Assembly (NCBI GenBank): GCA_012519355.1
Contig: JAAYQJ010000208.1
Location: 1 to 32,847, forward strand
DNA length: 32,847 nucleotides
Source of the DNA: Tissierellia bacterium
GTDB lineage: Bacteria > Bacillota > Clostridia > Tissierellales > Tissierellaceae
Reading direction: 5' to 3'
The stretch's first letter is position 1, and each line of letters starts with the position of its first letter. The notes beneath the pieces were generated by a model. The model searched no databases and was not told the DNA's origin. It worked only from the letters and a program-made list of their open reading frames with translations. The position numbers and the translations under genes are program-made. Below are positions 7,449 to 14,833 of this stretch, one piece after another.

Positions 7449-8585
7449 TTAAACCTCCTTAATAAAATCAACTATTTCTTGAGGTGTTATTAATTCTCCA
7501 CTTACTCTTCCATACTTATCTACCTTAGTGTATTTACCTGCTACCCTATCGACTTCTAAATAGTATTGACCCACATTCATTTCTACAACAACTAAGCGAT
7601 TTACTTTTTTAGATAGGTCAACAAGCTGTTTATCTGCCAATGGCCAAATAGTTATTGGTCTAAATAATCCTACCTTAAGTCCCTCTTCCCTTAATGTATC
7701 TACTGCAGATTTAGCAGCTCTTGCTGTTGAACCAAAGGCAACTATAGCAATATCTGCATCATCAAGTAAATATTCATCTGTTTCTACTATGTCATCTTTA
7801 TTATCCTCAATTTTACCTACTAATCTTCTAACCAACTCTTCGGCTATTTTACTATTACTAGTTGGGAATCCTGTTTCACCATGAACTAAGCCCGTTACAT
7901 GAAACCTATATCCTTCTCCAAATCCAGCCATCTCTGGTACAAGATCTCCTTCTTTTACTCTGTAAGGTTTATAGTCTTCAGGAAGACAGCTTGGTCTTTT
8001 CCTATTGTAAATTTCAATTTCATCAGCTTCTGGAAGTTCTATACTCTCTCTCATATGACCTATTACTTCATCTAACAGTAGTATAACAGGGGTCCTATAT
8101 TTTTCCGATAAATTAAAGGCTTTAATTGTTATATCATAGATTTCTTTTACTGACCAAGGATATAATGCTATAATTGAATGATCACCGTGTGTTCCCCATC
8201 TAGCTTGCATAATATCACCCTGTCCAGGAGCAGTAGGTAACCCCGTGCTAGGTCCACCTCTTTGAACATTAACTATTACACATGGGGTTTCTGTAATTAC
8301 AGCATAACCAATCCCTTCCTGTTTCAATGAAAACCCTGGACCGCTTGTGGCAGTCATAGATTTAACTCCTGCAATTGAAGCACCAATAATCGCAGATATA
8401 CTTGCAATTTCATCTTCCATTTGAATAAACCTTCCACCAACTTTAGGCAACTTCTCTGCTGATAGTTCAGCAATTTCAGTAGATGGTGTAATTGGGTATC
8501 CAGCATAAAACTTCATACCAGCAGTTATTGCTGCTTCTACACATGCTTCATTCCCCTGCATTAGTTTTATCTTCTTCTCTACCAT
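7449..8585 (-). CDS. korA: 2-oxoacid:ferredoxin oxidoreductase, alpha subunit
   Basis: A 378-residue alpha subunit with the pyrimidine-binding GYPITPST motif at residues 29-36, the family blocks TSGPGFSLKQEGIGYA and VNVQRGGPSTGLPT, and a C-terminal transketolase-like domain. The length and the start (MQGNEAC) resemble 2-oxoglutarate-type KorA more than the shorter VorB, so 2-oxoglutarate to succinyl-CoA (or the reverse, reductive reaction) is the likely role. Its ATG follows the korD stop by one base, with AGGAGG in front. With oadA/pycB just upstream, the enzyme may join oxaloacetate formation in an anaerobic, branched TCA route that supplies 2-oxoglutarate or reduced ferredoxin. Confidence 0.93.
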   Translation of the reverse strand: MVEKKIKLMQGNEACVEAAITAGMKFYAGYPITPSTEIAELSAEKLPKVGGRFIQMEDEIASISAIIGASIAGVKSMTATSGPGFSLKQEGIGYAVITETPCVIVNVQRGGPSTGLPTAPGQGDIMQARWGTHGDHSIIALYPWSVKEIYDITIKAFNLSEKYRTPVILLLDEVIGHMRESIELPEADEIEIYNRKRPSCLPEDYKPYRVKEGDLVPEMAGFGEGYRFHVTGLVHGETGFPTSNSKIAEELVRRLVGKIEDNKDDIVETDEYLLDDADIAIVAFGSTARAAKSAVDTLREEGLKVGLFRPITIWPLADKQLVDLSKKVNRLVVVEMNVGQYYLEVDRVAGKYTKVDKYGRVSGELITPQEIVDFIKEV

Positions 8586-8586
8586 T

Positions 8587-8787
8587 TTATTTACCTCCTA
8601 AATAAATAGCAAAATCTGGACACCTAAGTTCACATTGGCCACACTGAATACAGGCTTCTAAATCCCTTATATTAACTTTTCCATTTTTTATTTCAAGGAC
8701 ATTTTTAGGGCAAAAAGCCACGCATATTCCGCATCCTTTGCACCAATTCTTTTCGACTATAAGAGAAACTTCAGTCTTGGCTGACAA
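8587..8787 (-). CDS. korD: 2-oxoacid:ferredoxin oxidoreductase, delta (2[4Fe-4S] ferredoxin) subunit
   Basis: A 66-residue ferredoxin with two CX2CX2CX3C clusters (Cys16/19/22/26 and Cys46/49/52/56), which passes electrons from the catalytic subunits to an external ferredoxin. Some relatives lack this subunit; here it is the first gene of the operon. The start is TTG with GGGGGA eight bases upstream. A promoter with repeat elements lies directly in front. Confidence 0.93.
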   Translation of the reverse strand: MSAKTEVSLIVEKNWCKGCGICVAFCPKNVLEIKNGKVNIRDLEACIQCGQCELRCPDFAIYLGGK

Positions 8788-8820
8788 ATTTATTCCCCCT
8801 TTTATTTATTCCTCAATTTT

Positions 8821-8849
8821 ATAATAACAAAGGATATAATGTAATGCAA
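8821..8849 (-). promoter_or_regulatory. Candidate sigma-A promoter of the kor operon
   Basis: TTGCAT (8844-8849), a 17-bp spacer and TATTAT (8821-8826) on the minus strand, 34 bp upstream of the korD start. The -35 hexamer is the end of an 18-bp element that recurs 40 bp upstream, so promoter access is likely regulated. Confidence 0.6.
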
Positions 8850-8911
8850 GATTTATTTCATTTTTGTGAAATTTTATTATTTTATGCAAGATTAGTTTCA
8901 TAATCTTGCAT
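8844..8911 (-). repeat. Direct and inverted repeats over the kor promoter (putative operator array)
   Basis: Minus-strand ATGAAATAAATCTTGCAT (8844-8861) and ATGAAACTAATCTTGCAT (8884-8901) match at 16 of 18 bases and are spaced exactly 40 bp, near four helical turns. The distal copy is also one arm of a perfect 11-bp inverted repeat (8884-8894 with 8901-8911). The proximal copy contains the -35 box. Three copies of the ATGCAAGAT core in 68 bp is not expected by chance and looks like a protein-binding array; the RpiR regulator encoded in the same operon is the natural candidate (inference). Confidence 0.6.
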
Positions 8912-8919
8912 TTTCAAAT

Positions 8920-8946
8920 AAAAAAAGCCTAAAATATTAGGCTTTT
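8920..8946 (-). terminator. Rho-independent terminator after oadA/pycB
   Basis: A 10-bp stem (8923-8932 with 8937-8946, core AGCCTAA/TTAGGCT) with a four-base loop is followed on the minus strand by TTTTTTTAT. It overlaps the oadA stop codon and separates the upstream operon from kor. Confidence 0.88.
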
Positions 8947-10345
8947 ATACTGGATAAACATTAAATTCTTCATTCAATAAGTCATGGTCAATTTTGTATT
9001 TACTTGCATGTCTTTTCTTAAAAAATTCTAAGGCTACTTGTGGGAACAAGGCATAGGTTAAAACATCTTCGTCTTGTTCTATAAGCTCCTTGATCTCCTC
9101 CTTCAATTGGTCTAACTCGGGTTCTAATAAATCAGCTGGTCTACCTGTAAATACCTCTTCATCACCTATAATTTTTTTTCTTATTTCATCTGAAATTTCC
9201 AATGTAGGTTTTCCATATAAACCTTTAACATAATTTTTTGCTTCAGTTGGTATCATCTTATATCTCTCACCTAAAACAACATTAAACACCGATTGAGTCC
9301 CAACCATTTGACTCATTGGAGTAACTAAAGGTGGATAACCAAAATCCTTTCTCACTTTTGGTACTTCCTTTAAAACTTCTTCAAGCAAATATTCTTTACC
9401 TTGGTTCTTTAGCTGTGACACCAGGTTCGAAAGCATTCCACCTGGAACTTGATAAATTAATGTTTTTACATCCACACTTAGTACTTTAGAATTTAATAAT
9501 CCTTCATTCAAATATTTATCTTTTAGTTTCTTAAAGTAATCTGAAACTTCAAGTAATAACTCCATATTAATATCAGTTGGATAATATGGTGAGCCTTCCA
9601 ATGCAACTATCATAGGTTCTGTAGCAGGTTGTGATGTCCCATTACCCATAGGAGATATAGCAGTATCTATTATATCTGCTCCTGCTTCAATAGCTTTTAA
9701 ATAGGTCTGATTGGCAATACCGCTAGTAAAATGAGAGTGTATTTCAATGGGAACCTTTATCTTCTTTTTCATTTCTTTGACTAATTTTTCCGCTGTATAT
9801 GGTAATAGAATTCCAGACATATCCTTTATACATATGGAATCTACACCCAATTTTTCCATTTCCATGGCTAAGTCTACATAGTAATCTATATTGTGAACTG
9901 GACTAGTGGTATAACAAATAGCCCCTTGTGCATGACCGCCATACTTCTTTGTGGCTTCTATAGATGTTTTAATATTCCTAACATCGTTTAAAGCATCAAA
10001 TATCCTGATAATATCTATTCCATTTTCAATAGATTTTTTTACAAACTCTTCTACCACATCGTCTGGATAATGTTTATATCCTAATAAATTCTGGCCCCTT
10101 AACAACATCTGTAGCTTTGTCTTTTTAAAAGCTTTCCTCAATTCTCTAAGCCTATACCAGGGGTCTTCATTTAAAAATCTTAAACAAGCATCAAAGGTTG
10201 CTCCTCCCCACACTTCTAAAGCATAAAATCCTACGTTGTCCAATTTCTCGGCAATGGGCAGCATATCCTCCAGTTTCATCCTTGTTGCAATTAAAGATTG
10301 ATGGGCATCCCTTAAAATAGTATCAGTAATCTTTATTCCTGTCAT
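8945..10345 (-). CDS. oadA: Carboxyltransferase subunit: oxaloacetate decarboxylase alpha / pyruvate carboxylase subunit B type, without biotinyl domain
   Basis: A 466-residue biotin-dependent carboxyltransferase that exchanges CO2 between carboxybiotin and pyruvate/oxaloacetate. The N-terminus (DTILRDAHQSLIATRM), the presumed carbamylated metal-site lysine (CIKDMSG, Lys174) and the metal ligands His203/His205 (IHSHFTSG) are all present, followed by the PYC/OADA conserved domain. The C-terminus ends without the MKM biotin-attachment domain of full-length OadA or PycB, so a separate biotin carrier and a biotin carboxylase or membrane decarboxylase must be encoded elsewhere. The ATG overlaps the mnmM stop (ATGA), and a terminator follows. 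pycB is an equally possible name. Confidence 0.88.
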   Translation of the reverse strand: MTGIKITDTILRDAHQSLIATRMKLEDMLPIAEKLDNVGFYALEVWGGATFDACLRFLNEDPWYRLRELRKAFKKTKLQMLLRGQNLLGYKHYPDDVVEEFVKKSIENGIDIIRIFDALNDVRNIKTSIEATKKYGGHAQGAICYTTSPVHNIDYYVDLAMEMEKLGVDSICIKDMSGILLPYTAEKLVKEMKKKIKVPIEIHSHFTSGIANQTYLKAIEAGADIIDTAISPMGNGTSQPATEPMIVALEGSPYYPTDINMELLLEVSDYFKKLKDKYLNEGLLNSKVLSVDVKTLIYQVPGGMLSNLVSQLKNQGKEYLLEEVLKEVPKVRKDFGYPPLVTPMSQMVGTQSVFNVVLGERYKMIPTEAKNYVKGLYGKPTLEISDEIRKKIIGDEEVFTGRPADLLEPELDQLKEEIKELIEQDEDVLTYALFPQVALEFFKKRHASKYKIDHDLLNEEFNVYPV

Positions 10346-10929
10346 TTAATACCTCCTGTTTTTGATTTTTCGATAATAAACAAAATTGGTGGTTTGTTTT
10401 GTTGATTTATAAATTCATGTTTTAATACATTATATTTCCCCTGATCTAGTGATGTGAGAAAGGTCTCCACTGCATTTTTTTCTTCCAGACCTCCCTCATG
10501 ACCAATATAACAAGTAATCAATAAAACTCCATTTTCTTTTAACAAGCCTAAAGCCTTTTCTAAACTTATTAAGGTAGTTTCTTTCTTAGTAATAATACTT
10601 TTATCTCCCCTTGGCAAATACCCTAAATTATAAATAACAAAATCCAGTTCTTCTTTAATATATATATCTATGTTTTCATGCCCATCTAATATTAGTATAA
10701 CATGTTTGCCTAGATTTTCACAATCCAATTTTTCCTTTGTTCTTTCTATAGCCTCCTTTTGTATATCAAAACCATAGACTTTTCCTGTATGCCCGACACA
10801 TTTAGCTAATATTAAAGTATCGTTCCCATTGCCTACTGTGCAATCAAGTACGACTTGTCCCTGTTTAACGAAATTAAGCATAAATTCCTTTGAGATTTTT
10901 ATAGTATTTACTATTTCCTTAAAACTCAT
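10342..10929 (-). CDS. mnmM: SAM-dependent tRNA methyltransferase, MnmM (YtqB) family
   Basis: A 195-residue class I methyltransferase. The SAM loop is DCTVGNGNDT (residues 29-38) with the acidic end of the next strand at FDIQ; NLGYLPRGDKSI (101-112) and FINQQNKPP near the end match the Bacillus YtqB family closely. YtqB has been identified as MnmM, which methylates the aminomethyl group at U34 of tRNAs to complete mnm5s2U. It overlaps the GNAT gene by 11 nt and oadA by 4 nt. Older annotations call the family rRNA methylase. Confidence 0.85.
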   Translation of the reverse strand: MSFKEIVNTIKISKEFMLNFVKQGQVVLDCTVGNGNDTLILAKCVGHTGKVYGFDIQKEAIERTKEKLDCENLGKHVILILDGHENIDIYIKEELDFVIYNLGYLPRGDKSIITKKETTLISLEKALGLLKENGVLLITCYIGHEGGLEEKNAVETFLTSLDQGKYNVLKHEFINQQNKPPILFIIEKSKTGGIK

Positions 10930-11323
10930 TTATACCACCACAAGCATCACATTTATGTTCAAATAATTCCTCTATATTTAGCTCAAAATAATTGTCATCT
11001 TTCTTATTAAAACCCTTCTTTATCAAGAAGTCATTTTCCTGTCTACAATATAGCCTTACAACACCTTTTTTTAGAAGCATATTGGATAAAACCCTTAGAA
11101 GTCCATCTCCTAATCTCTTCCCTCTCATTTCTTTTTTTATTACTAAATATTCCAAAAACCATTTATAGTCTTTTTCCTTCACTTTACCTATGCCTCTTAC
11201 TTCTTCATCTTCTATAACTACATAAATGATTCCATCTGTATCCCTATCATTAATATTCTCTTCTTTTAAAAGTTTATTAACTTTCTCTAAATCTCCCTCA
11301 ATTAATTTTCTAAAGTAAATCAT
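10919..11323 (-). CDS. GNAT-family N-acetyltransferase
   Basis: A 134-residue acetyltransferase with the acetyl-CoA loop MRGKRLGDGLLR (about residues 66-77) and a family-like end (LIKKGFNK). The acceptor is unknown. After the fold there is a short tail with a CDAC pair (Cys125/Cys128) plus His123, which could bind a metal with a partner or be redox-active; it is unusual for the family. It lies between rluB and the tRNA methyltransferase, overlapping the latter, so a role in ribosome or tRNA modification is possible but unproven. Confidence 0.8.
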   Translation of the reverse strand: MIYFRKLIEGDLEKVNKLLKEENINDRDTDGIIYVVIEDEEVRGIGKVKEKDYKWFLEYLVIKKEMRGKRLGDGLLRVLSNMLLKKGVVRLYCRQENDFLIKKGFNKKDDNYFELNIEELFEHKCDACGGINEF

Positions 11324-11337
11324 ATTTCACCACTTCA

Positions 11338-12045
11338 TTATAATTTTTTTAGATACTCAATTTCTTCATCCTCTAAGTATCTCCAATCGCCAATATTTAG
11401 CCCGCCTAATTCTAGCTCTCCCATTGCAATACGCTTTAATTTTTTCACAGGATGATTTATAGCTTCGCACATTTTCTTAATCTGTCTATTTCTACCTTCA
11501 TATATAGTAATATCAAGTATTGATTCATCTTCAAATCTTCGTAATATTTTTATTTTTGCTTTAGAGGTATATCTACCATCTATTTTAATTCCCTTTCTAA
11601 ACTTTTCTAACTCAATTTTGTTTGGAACACCCTCTACTATGGCAATATATCTTTTTGGGATTTCATTGGCGGGGTGGGTTAGTTTATAGGTTATATCTCC
11701 ATCATTAGTCAATAGTAGTAATCCAGTAGTATCTGCATCTAGCCTACCCACTGGATATATCCTTTCCTTTACACCTTCAATTAAATCAGTAACAATCCTT
11801 CTATCTTTTTCATCCTTCAATGTAGTAACATAGCCAATAGGTTTATTCAACATAATATAGACTTTTTTCTTTTCTGGCTTAATAGGTTTATCATTAACCT
11901 TAACCCTATCCTTTTCTATATCAATTATAGTTCCTAACTCCTTTATAACCTTATCATTAACTTTAACCTTACCCTCCAGAATTAATTCTTCTGCCTTTCT
12001 TCTAGATGCAACTCCGCATAGGGCAATATACTTTTGTAATCTCAT
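11338..12045 (-). CDS. rluB: Pseudouridine synthase, RluB/RsuA family
   Basis: A 235-residue enzyme with an N-terminal S4 RNA-binding domain (residues 1-50, MRLQKYIALCGVASRRKAEE) and the RsuA/RluB catalytic domain; the catalytic aspartate is Asp103 in GRLDADTTG. It isomerises a uridine of large (RluB) or small (RsuA) subunit rRNA; RluB is the usual call for this Firmicute position next to dacB. The RBS is AAAGGAG. It begins 32 nt after dacB. Confidence 0.9.
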   Translation of the reverse strand: MRLQKYIALCGVASRRKAEELILEGKVKVNDKVIKELGTIIDIEKDRVKVNDKPIKPEKKKVYIMLNKPIGYVTTLKDEKDRRIVTDLIEGVKERIYPVGRLDADTTGLLLLTNDGDITYKLTHPANEIPKRYIAIVEGVPNKIELEKFRKGIKIDGRYTSKAKIKILRRFEDESILDITIYEGRNRQIKKMCEAINHPVKKLKRIAMGELELGGLNIGDWRYLEDEEIEYLKKL

Positions 12046-12077
12046 AGGTAGTCTCCTTTCTAGGTAGAAGATATATT

Positions 12078-13178
12078 TTATTTACCCTTAAACCCTTCTA
12101 TTAATCTTTCTAGAATATTTGCTTTTCTTATAGATGACTTGGCAATTAAATCACTCTTATTGATTAATTTACCATCTAAAAAAGAATAGATATATCCGAT
12201 TTTGGTCCCCTTTTCAATTGGGGCCACAAGTACATCTGGTACCTCAATACTTAGCTTAAGTCTCTGCCTTTCATCTTCTTTCAATAAGTATGTGAAACTA
12301 GAGTCTGTAACAAGATCTAAATATTTTTTCTTTCCCTTTTCTATATCTATTTTATGAATAAACTGCCCTTTATCATAGATTAAATATGGTTTATAGTTCG
12401 TAAAACCATAATCTAGTAGTTTATAGTTATCATTAAACCAATCCCTAGCATTTAATGAGACAGCAATTAACCTATGGTTATTTCTTGTGGCAGATGAAAC
12501 TAGGCATCTTCCAGATCTCATTGTATAGCCTGTTTTAACTCCATCTCCACCCTTATACTCCCAAAGGGTTTTATTCTTATTATAATAATAATTATTCTCT
12601 AGTCTATTTGATGTATAGGATTTGGCACCAACTATCCTGGCAAAGACTTCATGTTTAAATGCTTCTCTTGTAATCAATGCCAAATCATAGGCGGTTGTAT
12701 AATGACTGTCATCGTGTAAACCATGAGGGTTGGAGAAATTCGTGTTAACTGCTCCGATTTCCTTAGCTTTGTGGTTCATAAGTTCAATAAAATTCTCAAG
12801 AGAACCTCCAATGTGAATGGCAATTGCCACTGCAGCATCATTTCCTGATCTTAACATTAGACCATATAAGAGTTCTTCTAAGCTGATCTTCTCTCCTTCT
12901 CTTAAGTAAATACTTGAGCCTTCTATACCCACAGCTTCCTTTTTGATTATTACTTCATCATCTAAGTTTCCCTGTTCTAAGGCTACCAATGCCGTCATTA
13001 TTTTGGTTGTACTGGCCATAGGCATCTTTATATGTGGATTTTTTTCATACAATATTCTCCCTGTACTAGAATCTATTAATATACTAGAACTACTGGTCAA
13101 ATCTAGGTTTTCACCATATACTATACTAGAATATAAAAATATTATCAAGAAAATAACTATATATTTAGCTTTTTTCAC
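12078..13178 (-). CDS. dacB: D-alanyl-D-alanine carboxypeptidase, sporulation-type (DacB/PBP5*-like)
   Basis: A secreted or membrane-held serine peptidase that trims the terminal D-Ala from peptidoglycan stem peptides. A signal peptide spans about residues 1-22. The three penicillin-binding motifs are present: SxxK at 56-59 (STTK), SxN at 111-113 (SGN) and KTG at 215-217. The C-terminal beta domain ends with an amphipathic stretch (LERLIEGFKGK) suited to membrane attachment. The start is GTG with AGGAGG seven nt upstream. Its place just before rluB matches the Bacillus dacB-spmA-spmB-rluB locus, which supports a role in spore cortex maturation, but spmA and spmB are missing here. Confidence 0.88.
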   Translation of the reverse strand: MKKAKYIVIFLIIFLYSSIVYGENLDLTSSSSILIDSSTGRILYEKNPHIKMPMASTTKIMTALVALEQGNLDDEVIIKKEAVGIEGSSIYLREGEKISLEELLYGLMLRSGNDAAVAIAIHIGGSLENFIELMNHKAKEIGAVNTNFSNPHGLHDDSHYTTAYDLALITREAFKHEVFARIVGAKSYTSNRLENNYYYNKNKTLWEYKGGDGVKTGYTMRSGRCLVSSATRNNHRLIAVSLNARDWFNDNYKLLDYGFTNYKPYLIYDKGQFIHKIDIEKGKKKYLDLVTDSSFTYLLKEDERQRLKLSIEVPDVLVAPIEKGTKIGYIYSFLDGKLINKSDLIAKSSIRKANILERLIEGFKGK

Positions 13179-13201
13179 TTGTATACCTCCTATTACTAAT
13201 T

Positions 13202-13229
13202 AAAAGAAGCAAGATGTAAATCCTGCTTC
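13202..13229 (-). terminator. Probable terminator after ytfJ
   Basis: GAAGCA (13206-13211) pairs with TGCTTC (13224-13229), extended inward by a G-U pair and three more pairs to a ten-pair stem, followed on the minus strand by TTTTAATTA. The T tract is short, so termination may be partial. Confidence 0.6.
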
Positions 13230-13239
13230 CTAAGTTTTC

Positions 13240-13674
13240 TTATATCATTTGTGTTGGATCAAAGTTATCATTATTTGTATTATTTTTATTGTTATTAAAG
13301 CTTTTTTGCAAATTATCTGCCATTTTTTCAATGAATCCAAATAAATTGGTTAGAGCACTATTGCCTTCATCTACTGTAAGTAATTTTATTTGTTCATTAC
13401 CAACTACTATAAAACCAATTGGAGATAAGCATACACCTGCTCCACTACCACCCCCAAATGGAAATTTTTCCTCCGAAATACCCTCTCTTTTGTCTCTACC
13501 TTTATTGAACTCACTACCACCAGATGCAAATCCAAAGGATATTTTTGATACTGGAATTATTACAGTACCATCTGCAGTATGAACAGCATCACCTACAATA
13601 GTGTTTACATCTACCATCTCTTTCAAATTAGCCATTGTAGTTTTCATTAAGCCTTCTATGGGATGTTCTGGCAA
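13240..13674 (-). CDS. ytfJ: Spore protein YtfJ (GerW family)
   Basis: A 144-residue protein that begins PEHPIEGLMKTTMANLKE, has DVNTIVGDAVHTADGTVIIP and then the glycine-rich GFASGGSEF and FGGGSGAGV blocks typical of YtfJ/GerW. Bacillus YtfJ is made in the forespore and GerW affects spore germination; the molecular function is unknown. I choose the TTG at 13674 because GGGTGGTGAT precedes it and because the protein then starts like Bacillus YtfJ. The gene overlaps the end of the DUF2953 gene by 47 nt. The C-terminus is asparagine-rich. Confidence 0.88.
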   Translation of the reverse strand: MPEHPIEGLMKTTMANLKEMVDVNTIVGDAVHTADGTVIIPVSKISFGFASGGSEFNKGRDKREGISEEKFPFGGGSGAGVCLSPIGFIVVGNEQIKLLTVDEGNSALTNLFGFIEKMADNLQKSFNNNKNNTNNDNFDPTQMI

Positions 13675-14203
13675 AAATATCACCACCCTTTCTTTTCTTT
13701 AGAAACCTAATATATACAACTATAATATAAACCAAACTTACCTTTATTATGCACAAAAAAAACATTTGGAATATGTCCTGATTAAAGCAAGGATGAACCA
13801 AGACGTCTTTATCCTTTATTTCATCTATAGTTTTATCCCTAAGGATAAACCCAAAGACTATACTTATAATACTCCAAATAACACCGACTATAATCCCTAG
13901 TAAAAATGGGTCATTAAGGCCTATATAGGTCTTCAAATAGAGCTTTTTTATTTTTCCCTTATCAATAAAATATCTTAATAACTCATAGGCATCAATTTTT
14001 TTAAAATTTGATAAATCTTTTTTATTCTTATTCTCCTTCTTTTCTTTTCTTGTTGAATCAATTTCCCTTTTTATTAATCCAAATAAATATGTAATTGTAA
14101 CCTTATATTTTGATGAATCAGTAAATTCATAATGGAATTTAATCTTTATAGGCAAAATAATTAAAATGAAAACTATAAATAAAAAAATAACCAGATAAAC
14201 CAT
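13628..14203 (-). CDS. ytfI: DUF2953 membrane protein (YtfI-like)
   Basis: A 191-residue protein of unknown function. There is an N-terminal membrane helix (about residues 2-20), a beta-rich middle (YEFTDSSKYKVTITYLFGLI, then a lysine-rich stretch), and two more hydrophobic segments (about 103-122 and 148-168). This pattern and its position before ytfJ fit the DUF2953/YtfI family, which pairs with ytfJ in Bacillus and Clostridia. GGGAAGTG precedes the ATG. A role in sporulation is inferred only from the partner. Confidence 0.75.
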   Translation of the reverse strand: MVYLVIFLFIVFILIILPIKIKFHYEFTDSSKYKVTITYLFGLIKREIDSTRKEKKENKNKKDLSNFKKIDAYELLRYFIDKGKIKKLYLKTYIGLNDPFLLGIIVGVIWSIISIVFGFILRDKTIDEIKDKDVLVHPCFNQDIFQMFFLCIIKVSLVYIIVVYIRFLKKRKGGDIFARTSHRRLNENYNG

Positions 14204-14240
14204 AAAAACACTTCCCTTTCTACACTAACCTTATTTTGCC

Positions 14241-14280
14241 AAAAAAAAGAAAAAATAATACTAAATCTAGTATTATTTTT
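14241..14280 (-). terminator. Rho-independent terminator after scpB
   Basis: A perfect 13-bp AT-rich stem (14251-14263 with 14268-14280, four-base loop) is followed on the minus strand by TCTTTTTTTT. It overlaps the scpB stop codon and separates the scp operon from ytfI-ytfJ. Confidence 0.8.
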
Positions 14281-14818
14281 CCAATTCAAAATTGTCTAAG
14301 CTATTGTTAAAATCGTCTATGGCCGGGAGTTGTTCTATATTCTCTAATCCAAATGTCTTTAGAAAAAGGTCCGTAGTTCCATATAATATTGGCCTTCCTA
14401 CCCTTTCTAGTCTACCTAATTCAGCTACTAGACCTCTTTCTATTAAAGTCTCAATGGCTTTATCACATCTAACTCCCCTTATTGCCTCAATATCTGATTT
14501 AATAACTGGTTGCCTATAAGCTATAATAGATAATGTCTCTAAGGCAGCATTAGATAAACTTCTTGTATATTTGGGGCTTGTAAGTTTTTTAATCCACTCA
14601 AAATGCTCTGGTCTAGTAGATAGTTGAAAAGAGTTATTGATTCTCATAATCCGTATTCCACGCCTATTATAGTCAAACTCGTTAATCATTTCTTCTATTA
14701 TTTTTTCAACTTCACATTCTTTTTCTTCAATTATTGAAGCTATATCCTTTAACTCCAAAGGATCTCCCCAAGTAAATAACAAGGCTTCAATAATAGACTT
14801 TAATTCCCTCTTCTCCAT
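14273..14818 (-). CDS. scpB: Segregation and condensation protein B
   Basis: A 181-residue ScpB (kite protein) that dimerises and binds ScpA in the SMC-ScpAB condensin, which organises and segregates the chromosome. Two winged-helix domains are seen; the signature ALETLSIIAYRQPVIKSDIE and the following RGVRCDKAIETLIERGLV with GRPILYGTT are diagnostic. It follows scpA by 15 nt with a GAGG RBS. A terminator overlaps its end. Confidence 0.95.
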   Translation of the reverse strand: MEKRELKSIIEALLFTWGDPLELKDIASIIEEKECEVEKIIEEMINEFDYNRRGIRIMRINNSFQLSTRPEHFEWIKKLTSPKYTRSLSNAALETLSIIAYRQPVIKSDIEAIRGVRCDKAIETLIERGLVAELGRLERVGRPILYGTTDLFLKTFGLENIEQLPAIDDFNNSLDNFELEK

Positions 14819-14833
14819 AGATTTTGCCTCTTT

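Noticed and set aside
8884..8911. Perfect 11-bp inverted repeat as a terminator for oadA or kor
   Set aside because: No T run follows on the minus strand, a true terminator already stands at 8920-8946, and the repeat lies upstream of the kor promoter, which suits an operator better.
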